From contig NC_058522.1 of assembly GCF_904849725.1 (NCBI RefSeq), positions 336,169,029-336,233,028 on the forward strand: a stretch of 64,000 bases of DNA. The letters are read 5' to 3'. The notes under the pieces are model-generated. The model was not told where the DNA came from. It was given only the letters and a program-made list of their open reading frames with translations, and searched no databases. The translations under genes were made by a program, and so were the position numbers. Of the stretch, positions 11,129-22,914 are shown piece after piece. Every line of letters begins with the position of its first letter. The stretch's first letter is position 1. The DNA comes from Hordeum vulgare subsp. vulgare. Taxonomy: Eukaryota; Streptophyta; Magnoliopsida; Poales; Poaceae.

Positions 11129-11464
11129 ATGGCGTCGCCGCCGATCGCTGCCGCGCTCCGGCACCCGGGCGTCCACGTAGGCCGCGTCCCCCTGTCGCGC
11201 CATGCCAGCGTCCCCTACCCTTGCTCCGTCGTCAAGTTCAGGTAATACCACGGCTTGGATGGCTGTATCTTTCCCCTTCCTCTTCCATGTTCCGCCTTTT
11301 CTTGAATTGAGTTGGGTTTTTTTAGAATGAAATGAGCCATGGTAGTAATATCTTGCACATGTTCTTGCCGAGGCAGGTTAGGCATGCTGCCATCGAGGAA
11401 GTCCCGTGCGGCCGTGTCAACCACTAGGAGCCCCGGTTTGGGCAATGCAGGGAACCTGCGCGAG
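11129..11464 (+). pseudogene. Captured two-exon N-terminal fragment, plastid-transit-like, unidentified
   Basis: An ATG at 11129 lies in an excellent context (GCGCCACCATGG). Exon 1 (11129-11241) starts MASPPIAAALRHPGVHVG and ends at a GT donor. A 135-bp intron ends in GCCGAGGCAG, and exon 2 (11377-11464) continues in phase (RLGMLPSRKSRAAVSTTRS) to a second donor GTACAG. The 67 encoded residues are rich in Ser, Arg and Ala and lack acidic residues until the end, as in chloroplast transit peptides. No downstream exon is recognisable, so the mature protein cannot be named. The intact splice phase argues for a real, recently captured gene piece. Confidence 0.55.
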
Positions 11465-12814
11465 GTACAGTCTTGCAAGGACACTGGGATACTGGTGTAG
11501 CTTAGTTGGATTGTTGCCATTCCACGGAGTTTGCACTGATTAAATCAGTAAATTGAAGAGAACACAACTTAACCTGTTGGTAAAATCAGTAAATAGACCA
11601 AGTATTCTTCTTTATAAGTCATTTTGCAATGGATGTACATAACTGTCATTTTTACCTCTTGCATATTTAACATACATTGAAAAGAACACAACTTAACGAT
11701 GACTGCTAGGGATTTTACCATTCATTCACATCATCGTATGGAAAGTACTGTTTGGAAATGTAATATATTCTGCATACTTGTCATTGCACTGAGTGACACA
11801 TATTTGACTAACATACTGAAGTCAGCTTTCAGCATTACACTTCTGCCATGGAACTGGCACTTTTTTGTACTGATTTAATTCGATACATGGAAAATAATGA
11901 TATTATAAATAGAACTGCACATGACCACAGTCGTTAAAATGACCTCGAGCCATTAAATCATTCTCCCAGCTCACGGGATCATTAGTTCATCACACAAGTT
12001 TACAGAATACCTTTACTATTCACAAGATAACAAGTTAAAATAATGTCCCAGAATAAAATAATATCCAGCTAATGCATTCCAGTAAAACATAACAAATATT
12101 GCAGAAATCAGGATGCTGGAAATAGCATGGAAGTCGTGTTCGGATGTATACTTTTTTTTATACTTAACCAATTTTATTATATTAACTAAGTTGAATTCCT
12201 TATCCTTATTGGTGTACATTCCCTTGATGGTAGAAGTAGCTGTTATAATTCGGAGCTACAGTTCATCACACGATTTATTAATATGTGTAGCCATTCTAAT
12301 GGCCATCTATCATTTTCTGGTTTGGAGCTGGTCCTTTTTATTTCAGCGCTTTGGCTTACAACTCTGTTGCAAATTAATATATAGGGTTCTCAATTTGATT
12401 CTTCTGGTATGTGGTTTCAGGACTGCAGTTATCTGTGTCATCACTTATTTCCAATATTAACAACAATTTCGTACCCCTCCAACACCATATTTCTTAAAGA
12501 TAACATTATAAATTCTTGAAGTCTATTTACTTATAGACATGGGGTGTTCGCAAAGTTAATCTTATATATAGGTTCACTTGATCAGACCAAGAAATTTCAT
12601 CTGAGCAGATATTTTACTGCAACTTTTAGTTAATCCTTTCATGCAGGAGAGAACATATTGTACCACATCGCCAATATTTCATTTTCCTTTTCTTATTTAT
12701 TGTGCAATGCTAACATTTCCTCATATATACAGATACAGGATCAGGATGGTGCGCACATGTCTTTTGCTGCCACAAGCTGAAAGGATTACATGTGGTTTGT
12801 GGTTCTCGGTGCAG
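11465..12814. other. CACTA-2 interior, intron-like, no recognised gene
   Basis: AT-rich, T-tract-bearing sequence with many stops in all frames. It probably includes intronic DNA captured along with the exons on either side. ORFs here show no family motif. Confidence 0.5.
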
Positions 12815-13846
12815 GAAGAAGAAGGCGGTGCACAAGACGGCGACCACGGACGACAAGCGGCTGCAGAGCATGCTCAAGAGGGTGGGCGTCAACACCATCC
12901 CGGCCATCGAGGAGGTCAACATCTTCAAGGACGACCACGTCATCCAGTTCCTCAACCCCAAAGGTGAATTTTGTTTGCTGGTATGAGTTGTGTGCTCTAG
13001 CAAATCGTTGTTGTAGTTCTCAATTGTAGTAGTCCCTTCTATTGGCGTTTTATCACTATCAGTTAAGAAATGAATATGTGAAAGCAGTACTTCTTCATAT
13101 CCAACTCCAAATAAGTGTTTCTCAGTTTGTTGATAATTTAGATGCCCCCACCCATGAATCATTCCAGGTGAAAATACTGAACAGAGCTATGCATATATGG
13201 TTGAGTACAAGTTGGAGTTGCTTTATAATTAAGTGTCGGCAATATCGTTCAATACAAGTATTCCATGCTTATACTCTGCACTTTGACCTGTGTTTTATGC
13301 CTATTTGATTTGGTACACTAAATTTCCCCTTTTGCTGGATGCATCTGAGCTTAACCAGGTGCAGTCATTCTTGTTCATCAAACTCAACTGGTCCTTGGGT
13401 GTTTGTGAAAAATCAAATATTGAAAATGCGTGAAATTAATGGGAGTACATGGTTATCACTGCGGGCAAAATACTGTTATCTCTTCTTCGGCATCTCCATG
13501 TAATAATCTTGTACTTAGAGTACATAGTTAGAGAGCTTGTTGAGAAGATGAGTACACACACAGGCAGCTAGCAGGTCATATGCATGCACAAGCAGGCACA
13601 CACAAACACGCACAACCAGCCTAGCTGTTTGTTGGTTCAGTTTAGATACTGTAGGAAGCATTAAAGAAACACCAGCATGGTTCTAAAATCTGTTTATTTG
13701 TTGCAGGCCCTGAGAACATGGAGCACCTGAAGAGGATCGTCGAGGAGATGCAGAAGCGGGTGGTTGTTGCGGGTGCCATGCAGCCCAAGGAGGAGAACGA
13801 CTGGAGTTTCGATGTATTATGTAAACCTGGAAGATGTATTATGTGA
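12815..13846 (+). pseudogene. BTF3: Captured fragment of BTF3 / NAC-beta subunit gene (two exons)
   Basis: Exon A (12815-12963), after acceptor GTGCAG, encodes [20 protein letters not shown] then [20 protein letters not shown] and VIQFLNPK. This is the conserved NAC domain start of BTF3, the beta subunit of the nascent polypeptide-associated complex that binds ribosomes. A GT donor follows at 12964. After a 743-bp intron ending TTGTTGCAG, exon B (from 13707) encodes GPENMEHLKRIVEEMQKRVV and AGAMQPKEEND, the BTF3 C-terminal part. About 33 residues expected between the two (the end of the NAC domain) are missing, and the N-terminal exon is absent. The C-terminus then runs into repeat sequence and stops at a TGA. 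Not functional as is. Confidence 0.85.
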
Positions 13847-13918
13847 ACCTGGGAGATGTATTATGTGAACCTGAGAGATGTATTGTGTTATCTAAACTTG
13901 GGAGATGTATTATGTGAT
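13813..13918. repeat. Short tandem repeat, unit about 22 bp
   Basis: Four to five imperfect copies of GATGTATTATGTGAACCTGG. It begins inside the BTF3 exon B frame and replaces its natural end. Confidence 0.85.
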
Positions 13919-14284
13919 GTTATATGATGGATGATTTTAATTCGACTTGGAGTTTTCTTGATTTGAATATCAAATAGTGTTGGATTTTATATTGGACAAA
14001 TAATTGGGTTGAAAAGGCCCAACAAATAGAAATAAAACCAAGTTTTGGAACAAAAAGTTACTGAATTCAAAAATAAAAAAAGGCCAAAACTGAAACTGGA
14101 CCAACTGTATTTGGCCACTAAAAGGCCAGGGCCCAAATTATAATGATACAAACAAATTCAAAAAAATACTAAAGTGGGTGTAAATAGGCTAAGGCCCAAA
14201 AAGAAGCCCAATAAAAAAAGCCCAAAAAAATAAAATCAGCCCATGTGATCAATTGAAATGGGTTGGGCTGATTTCAACCATAAT

Positions 14285-14554
14285 GTTTTGATTTCGTCGT
14301 AATTTTGCCACGTAGGGCTGCCACATAGGACTGGATTTGATTGCCAACGACGATTTAGGATCGTCGTAAAGGTTACAACGATCGAGGAATCGTCATAAAA
14401 GTTACGACGATTTCGATCAAAACATCGCTGCTGTTCATTTGTGATGCTCCGTTTTCGACGCTTGGTTTTTCGTCGTGAGATTGTCGTAAATTAAAAACAG
14501 TGATGATGTAGCGACGAAAAAATAGCGTCGTGTATTAGCATATTCCTTGTAGTG
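14285..14554. repeat. CACTA-2 right subterminal repeats and TIR
   Basis: Copies of ACGACGATTT, ATCGTCGTAA and related motifs mirror the left end. The element ends AGCATATTCCTTGTAGTG. Confidence 0.85.
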
Positions 14555-16204
14555 TCACATGTCCACATATGACATGCCCACTTCAAATATTTGGAACTAG
14601 TGTAATCAATTCTGTTTTTTTTCTTTAAATAGCCTATATGAAACTTGAAGAAAAATTTGCAACCTTATAAAAATTAACCTAAGTAACTTAATCTAAGAAC
14701 CTAATAAAAATTGACCTCAGTAAATTAACCTACGTAACTTAACTAAATCTTTACCTAATAATAAAGAGGCTAGCGCTTGTGTTGGAAAACTGTCGTGGCT
14801 ATTTTTCAAAAAAAGCCCCTGACGTTTTGTGTATTTAACCCGCGGTCCATATAATAATAAGTCAATCGAACCGTTATGTAGGAGATAAAAAAATTCCCGA
14901 TCCCATCTAGACAAGGAGGGGAGCCGGGGCTGCCCATGGGCGCGGCGACAAATAGGCGGGGATTCGGCGCGGGGAGCCGGCGCTGCCCATGGTCGCGGCG
15001 ACAGCTAGGCGGGGAGCCGGCGCTGCCCTCAGGCACTGCAGGAGGACCGCATGGAGTTGAAGGAGGAGAAAAATGAAGAGTCGACAGGATGGGTCAACGC
15101 ATCAGGGTCTCCTCCCAATCGATCTTGATCGAGGCAACTCAGCGAACATGCAGGCGACAGGCGGCTCTCCCGCTCGATCCGATTGAGTGTGGTGTGCGCA
15201 GCGTGGCGGCGGACGGGTTGTACGCACGGAATGACGGTGGGGACGGATCCAGGTGAGCAACGGTGGCGACTTTCAAGGCGTCGGGGTTCTCGAGGCAGCG
15301 CCATGGTTACTCGGGTGTGCTCCTAAAAGAAAACGAGCGAGAGAGAGAGAGAGAGAGAACTGGGAGGAAGGGGAGAAACGAGGGGAGGCACGGCATGACG
15401 TTGTGCTCTGGTTGCTCTGGTGAACATAGAGAAACACAAACCATCAACTAGAAACAACTAAAACTAGCAACGGAGATGGATCTTACTAGGCAAGAACTTC
15501 TTTTCTTCTCAAAAGGAAAATGGAATAGAACCTGGAAATGTTGGATTCATGTCTGCATAGACTAATCCCACAAATCAAATGACAGCACATAAAAAAAGGC
15601 TAGGGAAAGTGAGTGAGTAAATTCGTCAAATGCAGGGACCCCTTTGTTTTCTCTTTTCTAAAGGCAGGGCTAGGCAGCAGCTTGATCAAAAGGGACTGAC
15701 CTCCTTATTATAGCTCACTTGTGTATTACTCATAATTCATAATACTTTGATATAAAAACCACGGTATTAAAACCCAGGGTATATTGGTATATGTTCCCTA
15801 AGGGTGATTGAGTATGGTTAAACTATAATTTTACTAAAAGTTCCTTGGGCTTAATCCATCAGTGGAAAAATTGTCTATTGACAACTACACTTTTTTTCAT
15901 AGTGGCAAAGAGAGGAAAGGAGGGTCGGAGGACTTACAAGGAGCTCCGGCGACGGGTCGCGGGGAGGAGGGAGGAGGGAGGACAAGCTTCGATGGCGGTG
16001 CAGGGAGAGAGTCGGGGGCGGTGGTGGAGCAGGGGAACGGATAGGAGGGGACGGTGGTGGAGCAGGGGCATGATGGTGGAGGAGGGGGTCGCAGGGAGGA
16101 GGAGGGGCGAGCTCCGGCGGCGGTGCGGGGACAGAGTCACGGGCTGCGGTGAGCTGTTATGGGGGGAGAGAGGGGGTGGGGTGGGGGTTGACGACGTTAG
16201 GTCT
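14555..16204. other. CACTA-1 interior (right part), no recognised gene
   Basis: Holds an imperfect GC-rich minisatellite (about 14917-15030; units containing GGAGCCGGCGCTGCCCATGG), a (GA)n run near 15338-15358, and a GGAGG-rich segment (15910-16160). Frames open through the GC-rich parts, but none shows a protein family. It may include captured 5' UTR-like DNA. Confidence 0.5.
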
Positions 16205-16497
16205 AGTGGGCGCTTTGCCGTCTGCCCCCAATGGCAAAGGGGTAACAGGCTGACGGCAAAGAGGTGGACAGTTATGGGTTAGAGGGCGGTGTGGGGTGGG
16301 TTCTTTGCCGTCTGCCTGCATGTGCTTTGCCGTCAGCTGGCAGACGGCAAAGAGGCAGCAGATGGCAAAGACACTCTTTGCCATCAGCCTGCTCTTTGCC
16401 ATCAGGTTTTGGGTAGCTGATGGCAAAGAGTGTCTTTGCCATCAGGCAGCAGACGGCAAAGAAGCAGCAGATGGCAAATTCTGTGATTCCAGTAGTG
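16205..16497. repeat. CACTA-1 right subterminal repeats and TIR
   Basis: Copies of CTTTGCCGTCTGCC and its complement, with the variant CTTTGCCATCAG, up to the terminal GATTCCAGTAGTG. It pairs with the left array. Confidence 0.9.
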
Positions 16498-16500
16498 CTA

Positions 16501-19500
16501 CATAAGAGAACCTATGGCTGAAGCGTAGGGGATGGTACTCATCTTCTCTCTATCTTTTGCCGTGGTCGGGAATTGAGTCTTACTCAATCTCATACCTTGC
16601 AATACAGGGAAGAACCCCTTCTTTGACTTATCCATATTGAACTTCTTCAATATCTTGTCAAGGTATGTACTTTGTGAAAGACCTATGAGGCGGCTCGATC
16701 TATCTCTATAGATCTTGATGCCTAATATGTATGCAGCTTCTCCAAGGTCCTTCATTGAAAAACTTTTGTTCAAGTAGGCCTTTATGCTCTCCAATAACTC
16801 TATATCATTTCCCATCAACAATATGTCATCCACATATAGTACAAGAAACACTACACAGATCCCACTCACTTTCTTGAAAATACAGGCTTCTCCATAAATC
16901 TGTATAAACCCAAACAATTTAATCACCTCATTAAGGCGAATGTTCTAACTCCGAGATGCTTGCACCAGCCCATAGATTGAGCGCTAGAGCTTGCATACTT
17001 TGTCAGCATTTTTAGGATCGACAAAACCTTCTCGCTGCATCATATACAACTCTTCCTTAAGATAGCCATTAAGGAATGTTGTTTTGACGTCCATTTGCCG
17101 AATTTCATAATCGTGAAATGCGGCAATTGCTAACATGATTCGGACTGACTTCAGTTTCGCTACGGGAGAGAAAGTCTCATTGTAGCCAATTCCTTGAATT
17201 TGTCTGAAACCCTTTGTGACAAGTCGAGCTTTACAGGCAGTCACATTTCCGTCCGCGTCAGTCTTCTTCTTAAAGATCCATTTATTTTCTATGGCTCGCC
17301 GATCATCGGGCAAGTCCACCAAAGTCCATACTTTGTGCTCATACATGGATCCTATCTCAGATTTCATGGCCTCAATCCATTTGTTGGAATCCGTGCCTGC
17401 CATCGCTTCTTCATAGTTCGAAGGTTCGCCGTTGTCTAACAACATGATCTCCATAACAGGGTTGTCGTACCACTTTGGTGCGAAACGTACCCTCGTGGAC
17501 CTTCGAGGTTCAATAGAAACTTGATTCAAAGTTTCATGATCACCATCATCAACTTCCTCTCCTGTTGGTGTAGACGCCACACGAACATTTCCCTGCACTG
17601 TTCTACTCTCCGTTTCGAGAGGAGGTACAATTACCTCATCAAGTTCTACTTTCCTCCCACTTACTTCTTTCGACAGAAACTCTTTCTCTAGAAAGGATTC
17701 GTTCTTTGCAAAAAATACTTTTACTTAGGATCTAAGGTAGAAGGTATACCCAATAGTTTCCTTAGGGTATCCTATGAAGACTCATTTCTCCGCTTTGGGT
17801 TCGAGCTTTTCTGGTTGAAGTTTCTTCACATAAGCATCGCAGCCCCAAACTTTCAGAAACGACAGCTTAGGTTTCTTGCCAAACCATAATACATACGGTG
17901 TCGTCTCAACGGATTTTGAGAGTGCCCTATTTAAAGTGAATGTTGCGGTTTCCAATGCATATCCCCAAAATGACAGCGGTAAGTCGGTAAGAGACATCAT
18001 AGATCGCCCCATATCTAATGCAGTGCGATTACGATGTTCAGACACTCCGTTACGCAGTGGTGTACCAGGGGGCGTATGTTGTGAAACAAATCCACATTTC
18101 CTTAGGTGTGTGCCAAAATCGTGACTCAAATAGTCTCCTCCACGATGAGATCGTAGACACTTTATTTTCTTGTCACGTTGATTCTCAACCTCACTCTAAA
18201 ATTCTTTGAACTTTTCAAATGTTTTAGACTTGTCCTTCATCAAGTAGACATATCCATATCTACTTAATTCGTCGGTGAGAGTGAGAACATAACGATAGCC
18301 ACTTCAAGCTTCAACGTTCATTGGACCGCATACATCGGTATGTATTATTCCCAATAAGTTGGTTGCTCGCTCTATTATTCCAGAGAACGGAGTCTTGGTC
18401 ATCTTGCCCATGAGGCATGGTTCGCATGTGTCAAATGATTCAAAATCAAGAGACTCCAAAAGTGCATCAGTATGGAGTTTCTTCACGCGCTTGACACCGA
18501 TATGACCAAGGCGACAGTGCCACAAGTATGTGGGACTATCGTTATCAACCTTACATCTTTTGGTACTCACACTATAAATATGTGTAACATCACGATCGAG
18601 ATTCATCAAGAATAAACCATTGACCAGCGGGGCATGACCATAGAACATATCACTCATATAAATAGAACAACCATTATTCTCTGATTTAAATGAGTAGCCA
18701 TCTCGCATTAAGAAAGATCCCGATACAATGTTCATGCTCAAAGCTGGTACTAAATAACAAGTATTAAGGTTTAAAACTAATCCCGAAGGTAGATGTAGAG
18801 GTAGCGTGCCCACGGTGATCACATCGACCTTGGAACCATTCCCGACGCACATCGTCACCTCGTCCTTAGCCAGCCTTTGTTTATTCCGCAGTTCCCGCTT
18901 CGAGTTGCAAATGTGAGCAACAACACCGGTATCAAATACCCAGGAGCTACTACGAGCGCTGATAAGGTACACATCAATAACATGTATATCATATATACCT
19001 TTGACTTTGCCGGCCTTCTTGTCCGCTAAGTATTTGGGGAATTTCCGCTTCCAGTGACGGGTTCCCTTGCAATAGTAGCACCCAGTCTCAGGCTTGGTTC
19101 CATTCTTTTTCTTCTTCCCGGCAACTGGCTTACCGGGCGTGGCAACATCTTTGTCGTCTTTCTTGAAGTTCTTCTTACCGTTGCCTTTCTTGAAAATGGT
19201 GGTCTTATTGACCATCAACACTTGATGCTCTTTCTTGATTTCCACCTCTGCAGATTTCAGCATCTAGTACAACTCGGGAATGGTCTTTTCCATCCCTTGC
19301 ATGATGTAGTTCAGTACAAAACCCTTGTAGATTGGTGGAATAGACTGGAGGATTATGTCAATGTCAGCATCATCCGGAAGTTCGACTCCAAGCTGAGTCA
19401 CACGACCGTGCAACCTAGACATTCAGAATATATGCTCACTGACAGAACTGTTCTCCTCCATCTTACAGCTAGAGAACTTGTCGGAGACTTCATATCTCTT

Positions 19501-19841
19501 GACCCGGGCATGGCGCTGAAAAACCAGTTTCATCTCTGGGAACATCTCACATGCTCCGTGTTGCTCAAAACTCCTTTGGAGCCCCGGTTATAAATTGTAT
19601 AGCATGCCACACTTAACCAGAGAGTAGTCATCACTCCGCGTTTGCCACATGTTCAGAACGTCCTGGGCTGCTACAGGAACGGGAGGTCACCTAGCGGTTC
19701 ATCAAGGACATAAGCCTTCTTGGATGCAATTAGGATGAGCTTCAGGTTGTGGACCCAGTCTGCATAGTTGCTGCCATCATCTTTGAGTTTAGTTTTCTCT
19801 AGGAACGCGTTGAAATTGAGGTTGACACGTGCGTTGGCCAT
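16501..19841 (-). pseudogene. Copia-1 gag-pol remnant
   Basis: The gag ATG is at 19841-19839 on the minus strand (MANARVNLNFNAFLEK). Recognisable parts in order: gag (to about 19263, frameshifted), zinc knuckle region CYYCKGTRHWKRKF in which the last Cys is Phe, protease motif WVFDTGVVAHIC, integrase zinc region LWHCRLGHIGVKRVKKLH, integrase core remnants (18129-17782), linker and reverse transcriptase N-terminus (17598-16984), and palm motif YVDDILLMGN near 16840-16800. Stops include Gln-to-TAG and Trp-to-TAG changes around 16950-16990. The polyprotein cannot be made, and the frame is lost at least three times. Confidence 0.88.
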
Positions 19842-21117
19842 TGGATCTACAATATTTGTAAAGATAACTTTTAGACTAAGTTCATAATAATCAAGTTCAT
19901 CTAATCAAATTATGTAATGAACTCCCACTTACATTGACATCCCTCTAGTCATCTAAGTGTTACATGATCCATCTCGACTAGCTCGTGTCCGGTCATCACG
20001 TGAGACGGGCTAGTCCCCAATGGTGAGCATCTCCATGCTGATCGTATCAACTATACGACTCATGCTCGACCTTTCGGTCTCCTGTATTCGAGGCCATGTC
20101 TGTACATGCTAGGCTCGTCAAGTCAACCTAAGTGTTCTGCGTGTGTAAATCTGGCTTACACCCGTTGTATGCGAACGTTAGAACCTACAACACCCGATCA
20201 TCACGTGGTGCTTCGAGACAACTATCCTTCGCAACGGTGCACACTTAGGGGAATACCTTTCTCGAAATTTTATGAGGGATCATATTATTAAGCTACCGTC
20301 GTCCTAAGCAATAAGATGAAAAACATGATAAACATCACATGCAATCATATAGTGACATGATATGGCCATTATCATATTTGCTCCTTTGATCTCCATCTTC
20401 GGGGCATCGCATGATCATCATCGTCACCGGCGTGACACCATGATATCCATCATCATGATCTCCATCATTGTGTCTCCGTGAAGGTGTCATGCCAAGTGTT
20501 ACTTCTATTACTATAGCTAACCTTTAGCAATGAAGTAAAGTAATAAACACATGGCATTGCATCTCATACAATAAATTAAGACAACTCCTATGGCTCCTGC
20601 CGGTTGTCATACTCATCGACATGCAAGTCGTGAATCTTATTACAAGAACATGATCAATCTCATACATCCCACATGTAACATCACATCCTTTGGCCATATC
20701 ACATCACATAGCAAACCCTCCAAAAACAAGTTAGACGTCCTCTAATTGTTGTTGCAAGTTTTACGTGGCTGATTTGGGTTTCTAGCAAGAACGCCTTCTT
20801 ACCTACGTGACAGCCACAACGTTGATATGCCAAAGCTATTTACCCTTCATAAGGACCCTTTTCATCGAATCCAATCCGACTAGAGTGGGAGAGACATACA
20901 CCTGCTAGCCACCTTATGCACCATGTGCATGTCAGGCGGTGGAACCAGTCTCACGTAAGTGTACGTGTAAAGTCGGTCCGGGCTGCTTCATCCCACAATA
21001 CCGCCGGAAAAGGATAAGACTAGTAACGGCAAGCAATTGACAAAATCAGCACCCACAACTTTTGTGTTCTACTCATGCATAGAATCTATGCATAGAAAAC
21101 CTTGGCTCGGATGCCAC
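19842..21117 (-). other. Copia-1 leader with primer-binding site
   Basis: The minus strand just after the LTR reads GTGGCATCCGAGCC (21117-21104), a variant of the initiator-Met tRNA primer site used by this family. The rest is untranslated leader similar to that of Copia-3 (46279-47166). Confidence 0.75.
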
Positions 21118-22914
21118 CGTTGGGAAACATAGTAAATTCAAAATTTTCCTATGCCCTACAAGGTTCTATCTATGGAGAGACCAGCAACGAGCAAGAGAGA
21201 AAATCATCTTCATAACTTTGAAGATTGCTAAGCGGAAGCGTTACTATGAACGCGGTTGATGGAGTCGTACTCGTAGTGATTCAGATCGCGGTGGACTCCG
21301 ATCTATGTGCCGAACCACGGCACCTCTGTGTTCAACACACGTGCAGTCCCATGACGTCACCAACACCTTGAACCAGCAAGGAGGAAGGAGAAGTTGAGGA
21401 AGAGAGCTCCGACAGCACGACGGCGTGGTGGCGGTGGAGCTACGTGGAACTCCGACAGGGCTTCGCCAAACACCGCGGAGGACGAGGAAGGGGAGAGGTA
21501 GGGTTGCGACGAGAGAGAGAGTTATTGTCTAAATCAGCCCCAATACCCCGGGTATTTATAGGAGGGAGGGAGGAAGGTGCGCCACCTTTAGGGTTTCCAC
21601 CCTAGGGGTGGAGGCAGCCCATCTAGAGCCAAGGGGGGCGGCGGCCAGGGTGGAGAGGGGAGGGCGGCGATCAGGGTGGAGAGGGGAGGGCGGCGCCCTA
21701 GGTGGGCCTTGGCCCCCCTCCCACGCCTAGGGTTTGCCCCCTCCACCTCCTTGCTGCGCCTTGGGCTGGGTGGGAGGCGCACCAACCCACCAAGGGGTTG
21801 GTTCTCTCTCACACTTGGCCCATGTAGCCTCCCGAGGCATGTGGCTCGTCCCGGTGGTCCCCGGAACCCTTCCGGCGGTCCGGGCTCATTGTCGGTGATG
21901 CCCGAAACGCTTTCGATGTCCAAAACCCTTCATCCTATATACCATTCTTTACCTCCAGATCATTCCGGAGCTCCTCGTGATGTCCGGGATCTCATCCGGG
22001 ACTTCGAACAACCTTCAGTAACCATGTACACTATTTCCCTATAACCCTAGCGTCATCGAACCTTAAGTGTGTAGACCCTTCCGGTTCGGGAAGCATGCAG
22101 ACATGACCGAGACACCTCTCCGGCCAATGACCAACATCCGGATCTGGATATCCATGTTTTCTCCCACATGTTCCACGATGATCTCATCGAATGAACCACG
22201 ATGTCAAGCAATCAATCAATCCCGTATGCAATTCCCTTTGTCTATCGGTATGATACTTGCCCGAGATACGATCGTCGGTATCCCCATACCTTGTTCAATC
22301 TCGTTACCGGCAAGTCTTTTTACTCGTTCCGTAGCACATCATCCCGCGACTAACTCCTTAGTCACATTGAGCTCATTATGATGATGTTCTACCGAGTGGG
22401 CCCAGAGATATCTCTCCGTCACACGGAGTGACAAATCCCGGTCTCGATTCGTACCAACTCAACAGACACTTTCACAGATACCCGTAGTGCATCTTTATAG
22501 TCACCCAGTTACGTTGTGACGTTTGATACACCCAAAGTACTTCTACGGTATCCGGGAGTTGCACAATCTCACGGTGTAAGGAAATTATAGTTGACATTAG
22601 AAAAGCTTCAGCACACGAACAACACGATCTAGTGCTATGCTTAGGATTGGGTCTTGTCCATCACATCATTCTCCTAATGATGTGATCCCATTATCAACTA
22701 CATCCAGTGTCCATGATCAGGAAACCATGATCATCTGTTGATCAATGAGGTAGCCAACTAGAGGCTTACTAGGGACATATTGTGATCTATATATTTACAC
22801 ATGTATTACTGTTTCCGGTTAATACCATTATAGCATGAACAATAGAAAATTATCATGAACAAGGAAATATAATAATAACCAATTTATTATTGCCTCTAAG
22901 GCATATTTCCAACA
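21118..22914 (-). repeat. Copia-1 5' LTR
   Basis: 1,797 bp. On the minus strand it starts TGTTGGAAATATGCCTTAGA and ends CCCAACG, where the expected final A has mutated. A TATA-like TATAAATACCC lies near 21550-21560 (minus). ORFs in the C-rich U3/R part are not genes. Confidence 0.88.

Larger units (their letters stand above)
7210..14554. mobile_element. CACTA-2 DNA transposon carrying captured host-gene fragments
   Basis: The left end is CACTACAAGAAATATGCT and the opposite right end CACTACAAGGAATATGCT (17 of 18 identical). The 3-bp duplication TCA lies at 7207-7209 and 14555-14557. Subterminal repeats containing ACGACGAT / ATCGTCGT occupy both ends. The 7.3-kb interior has no visible transposase. 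It carries pieces of at least three recognisable, unrelated host genes (RBM34-like, phytochelatin synthase, BTF3) plus unidentified exons. Several pieces keep splice sites, so capture was from DNA, not from mRNA. It is nested inside CACTA-1 and is younger than it. This is a Pack-CACTA (transduplicating) element by structure. Confidence 0.92.
4525..16497. mobile_element. CACTA-1 DNA transposon (En/Spm type), contains nested CACTA-2
   Basis: The ends are CACTACAGGAATCA and, on the opposite strand, CACTACTGGAATCA. The 3-bp duplication CTA is present on both sides (4522-4524 and 16498-16500). Subterminal arrays of the motif TTTGCCGTCTGCC occupy both ends; in this superfamily such repeats bind the transposase. 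Without the nested CACTA-2 the element is about 4.6 kb. No transposase domain is visible in the remaining sequence, so it looks non-autonomous. It landed only 5 bp from the LTR end at 4519. Boundaries are certain to the base. Confidence 0.93.
16498..22914 (-). mobile_element. Copia-1, Angela/BARE-like LTR retrotransposon, truncated by insertions
   Basis: Minus-strand order: 5' LTR (22914-21118), primer-binding site, leader, gag from 19841, protease, integrase and reverse transcriptase, ending abruptly at 16498 in the codons for GSLMYA. RNase H and the 3' LTR are missing on this side. The sequence GCCTA at 4520-4524 fits its continuation, interrupted there by the Gypsy LTR and by CACTA-1. Copia-1 is therefore the oldest layer of the left-hand nest. 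LTR and protein are closest to Copia-3 within this window. Confidence 0.88.
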
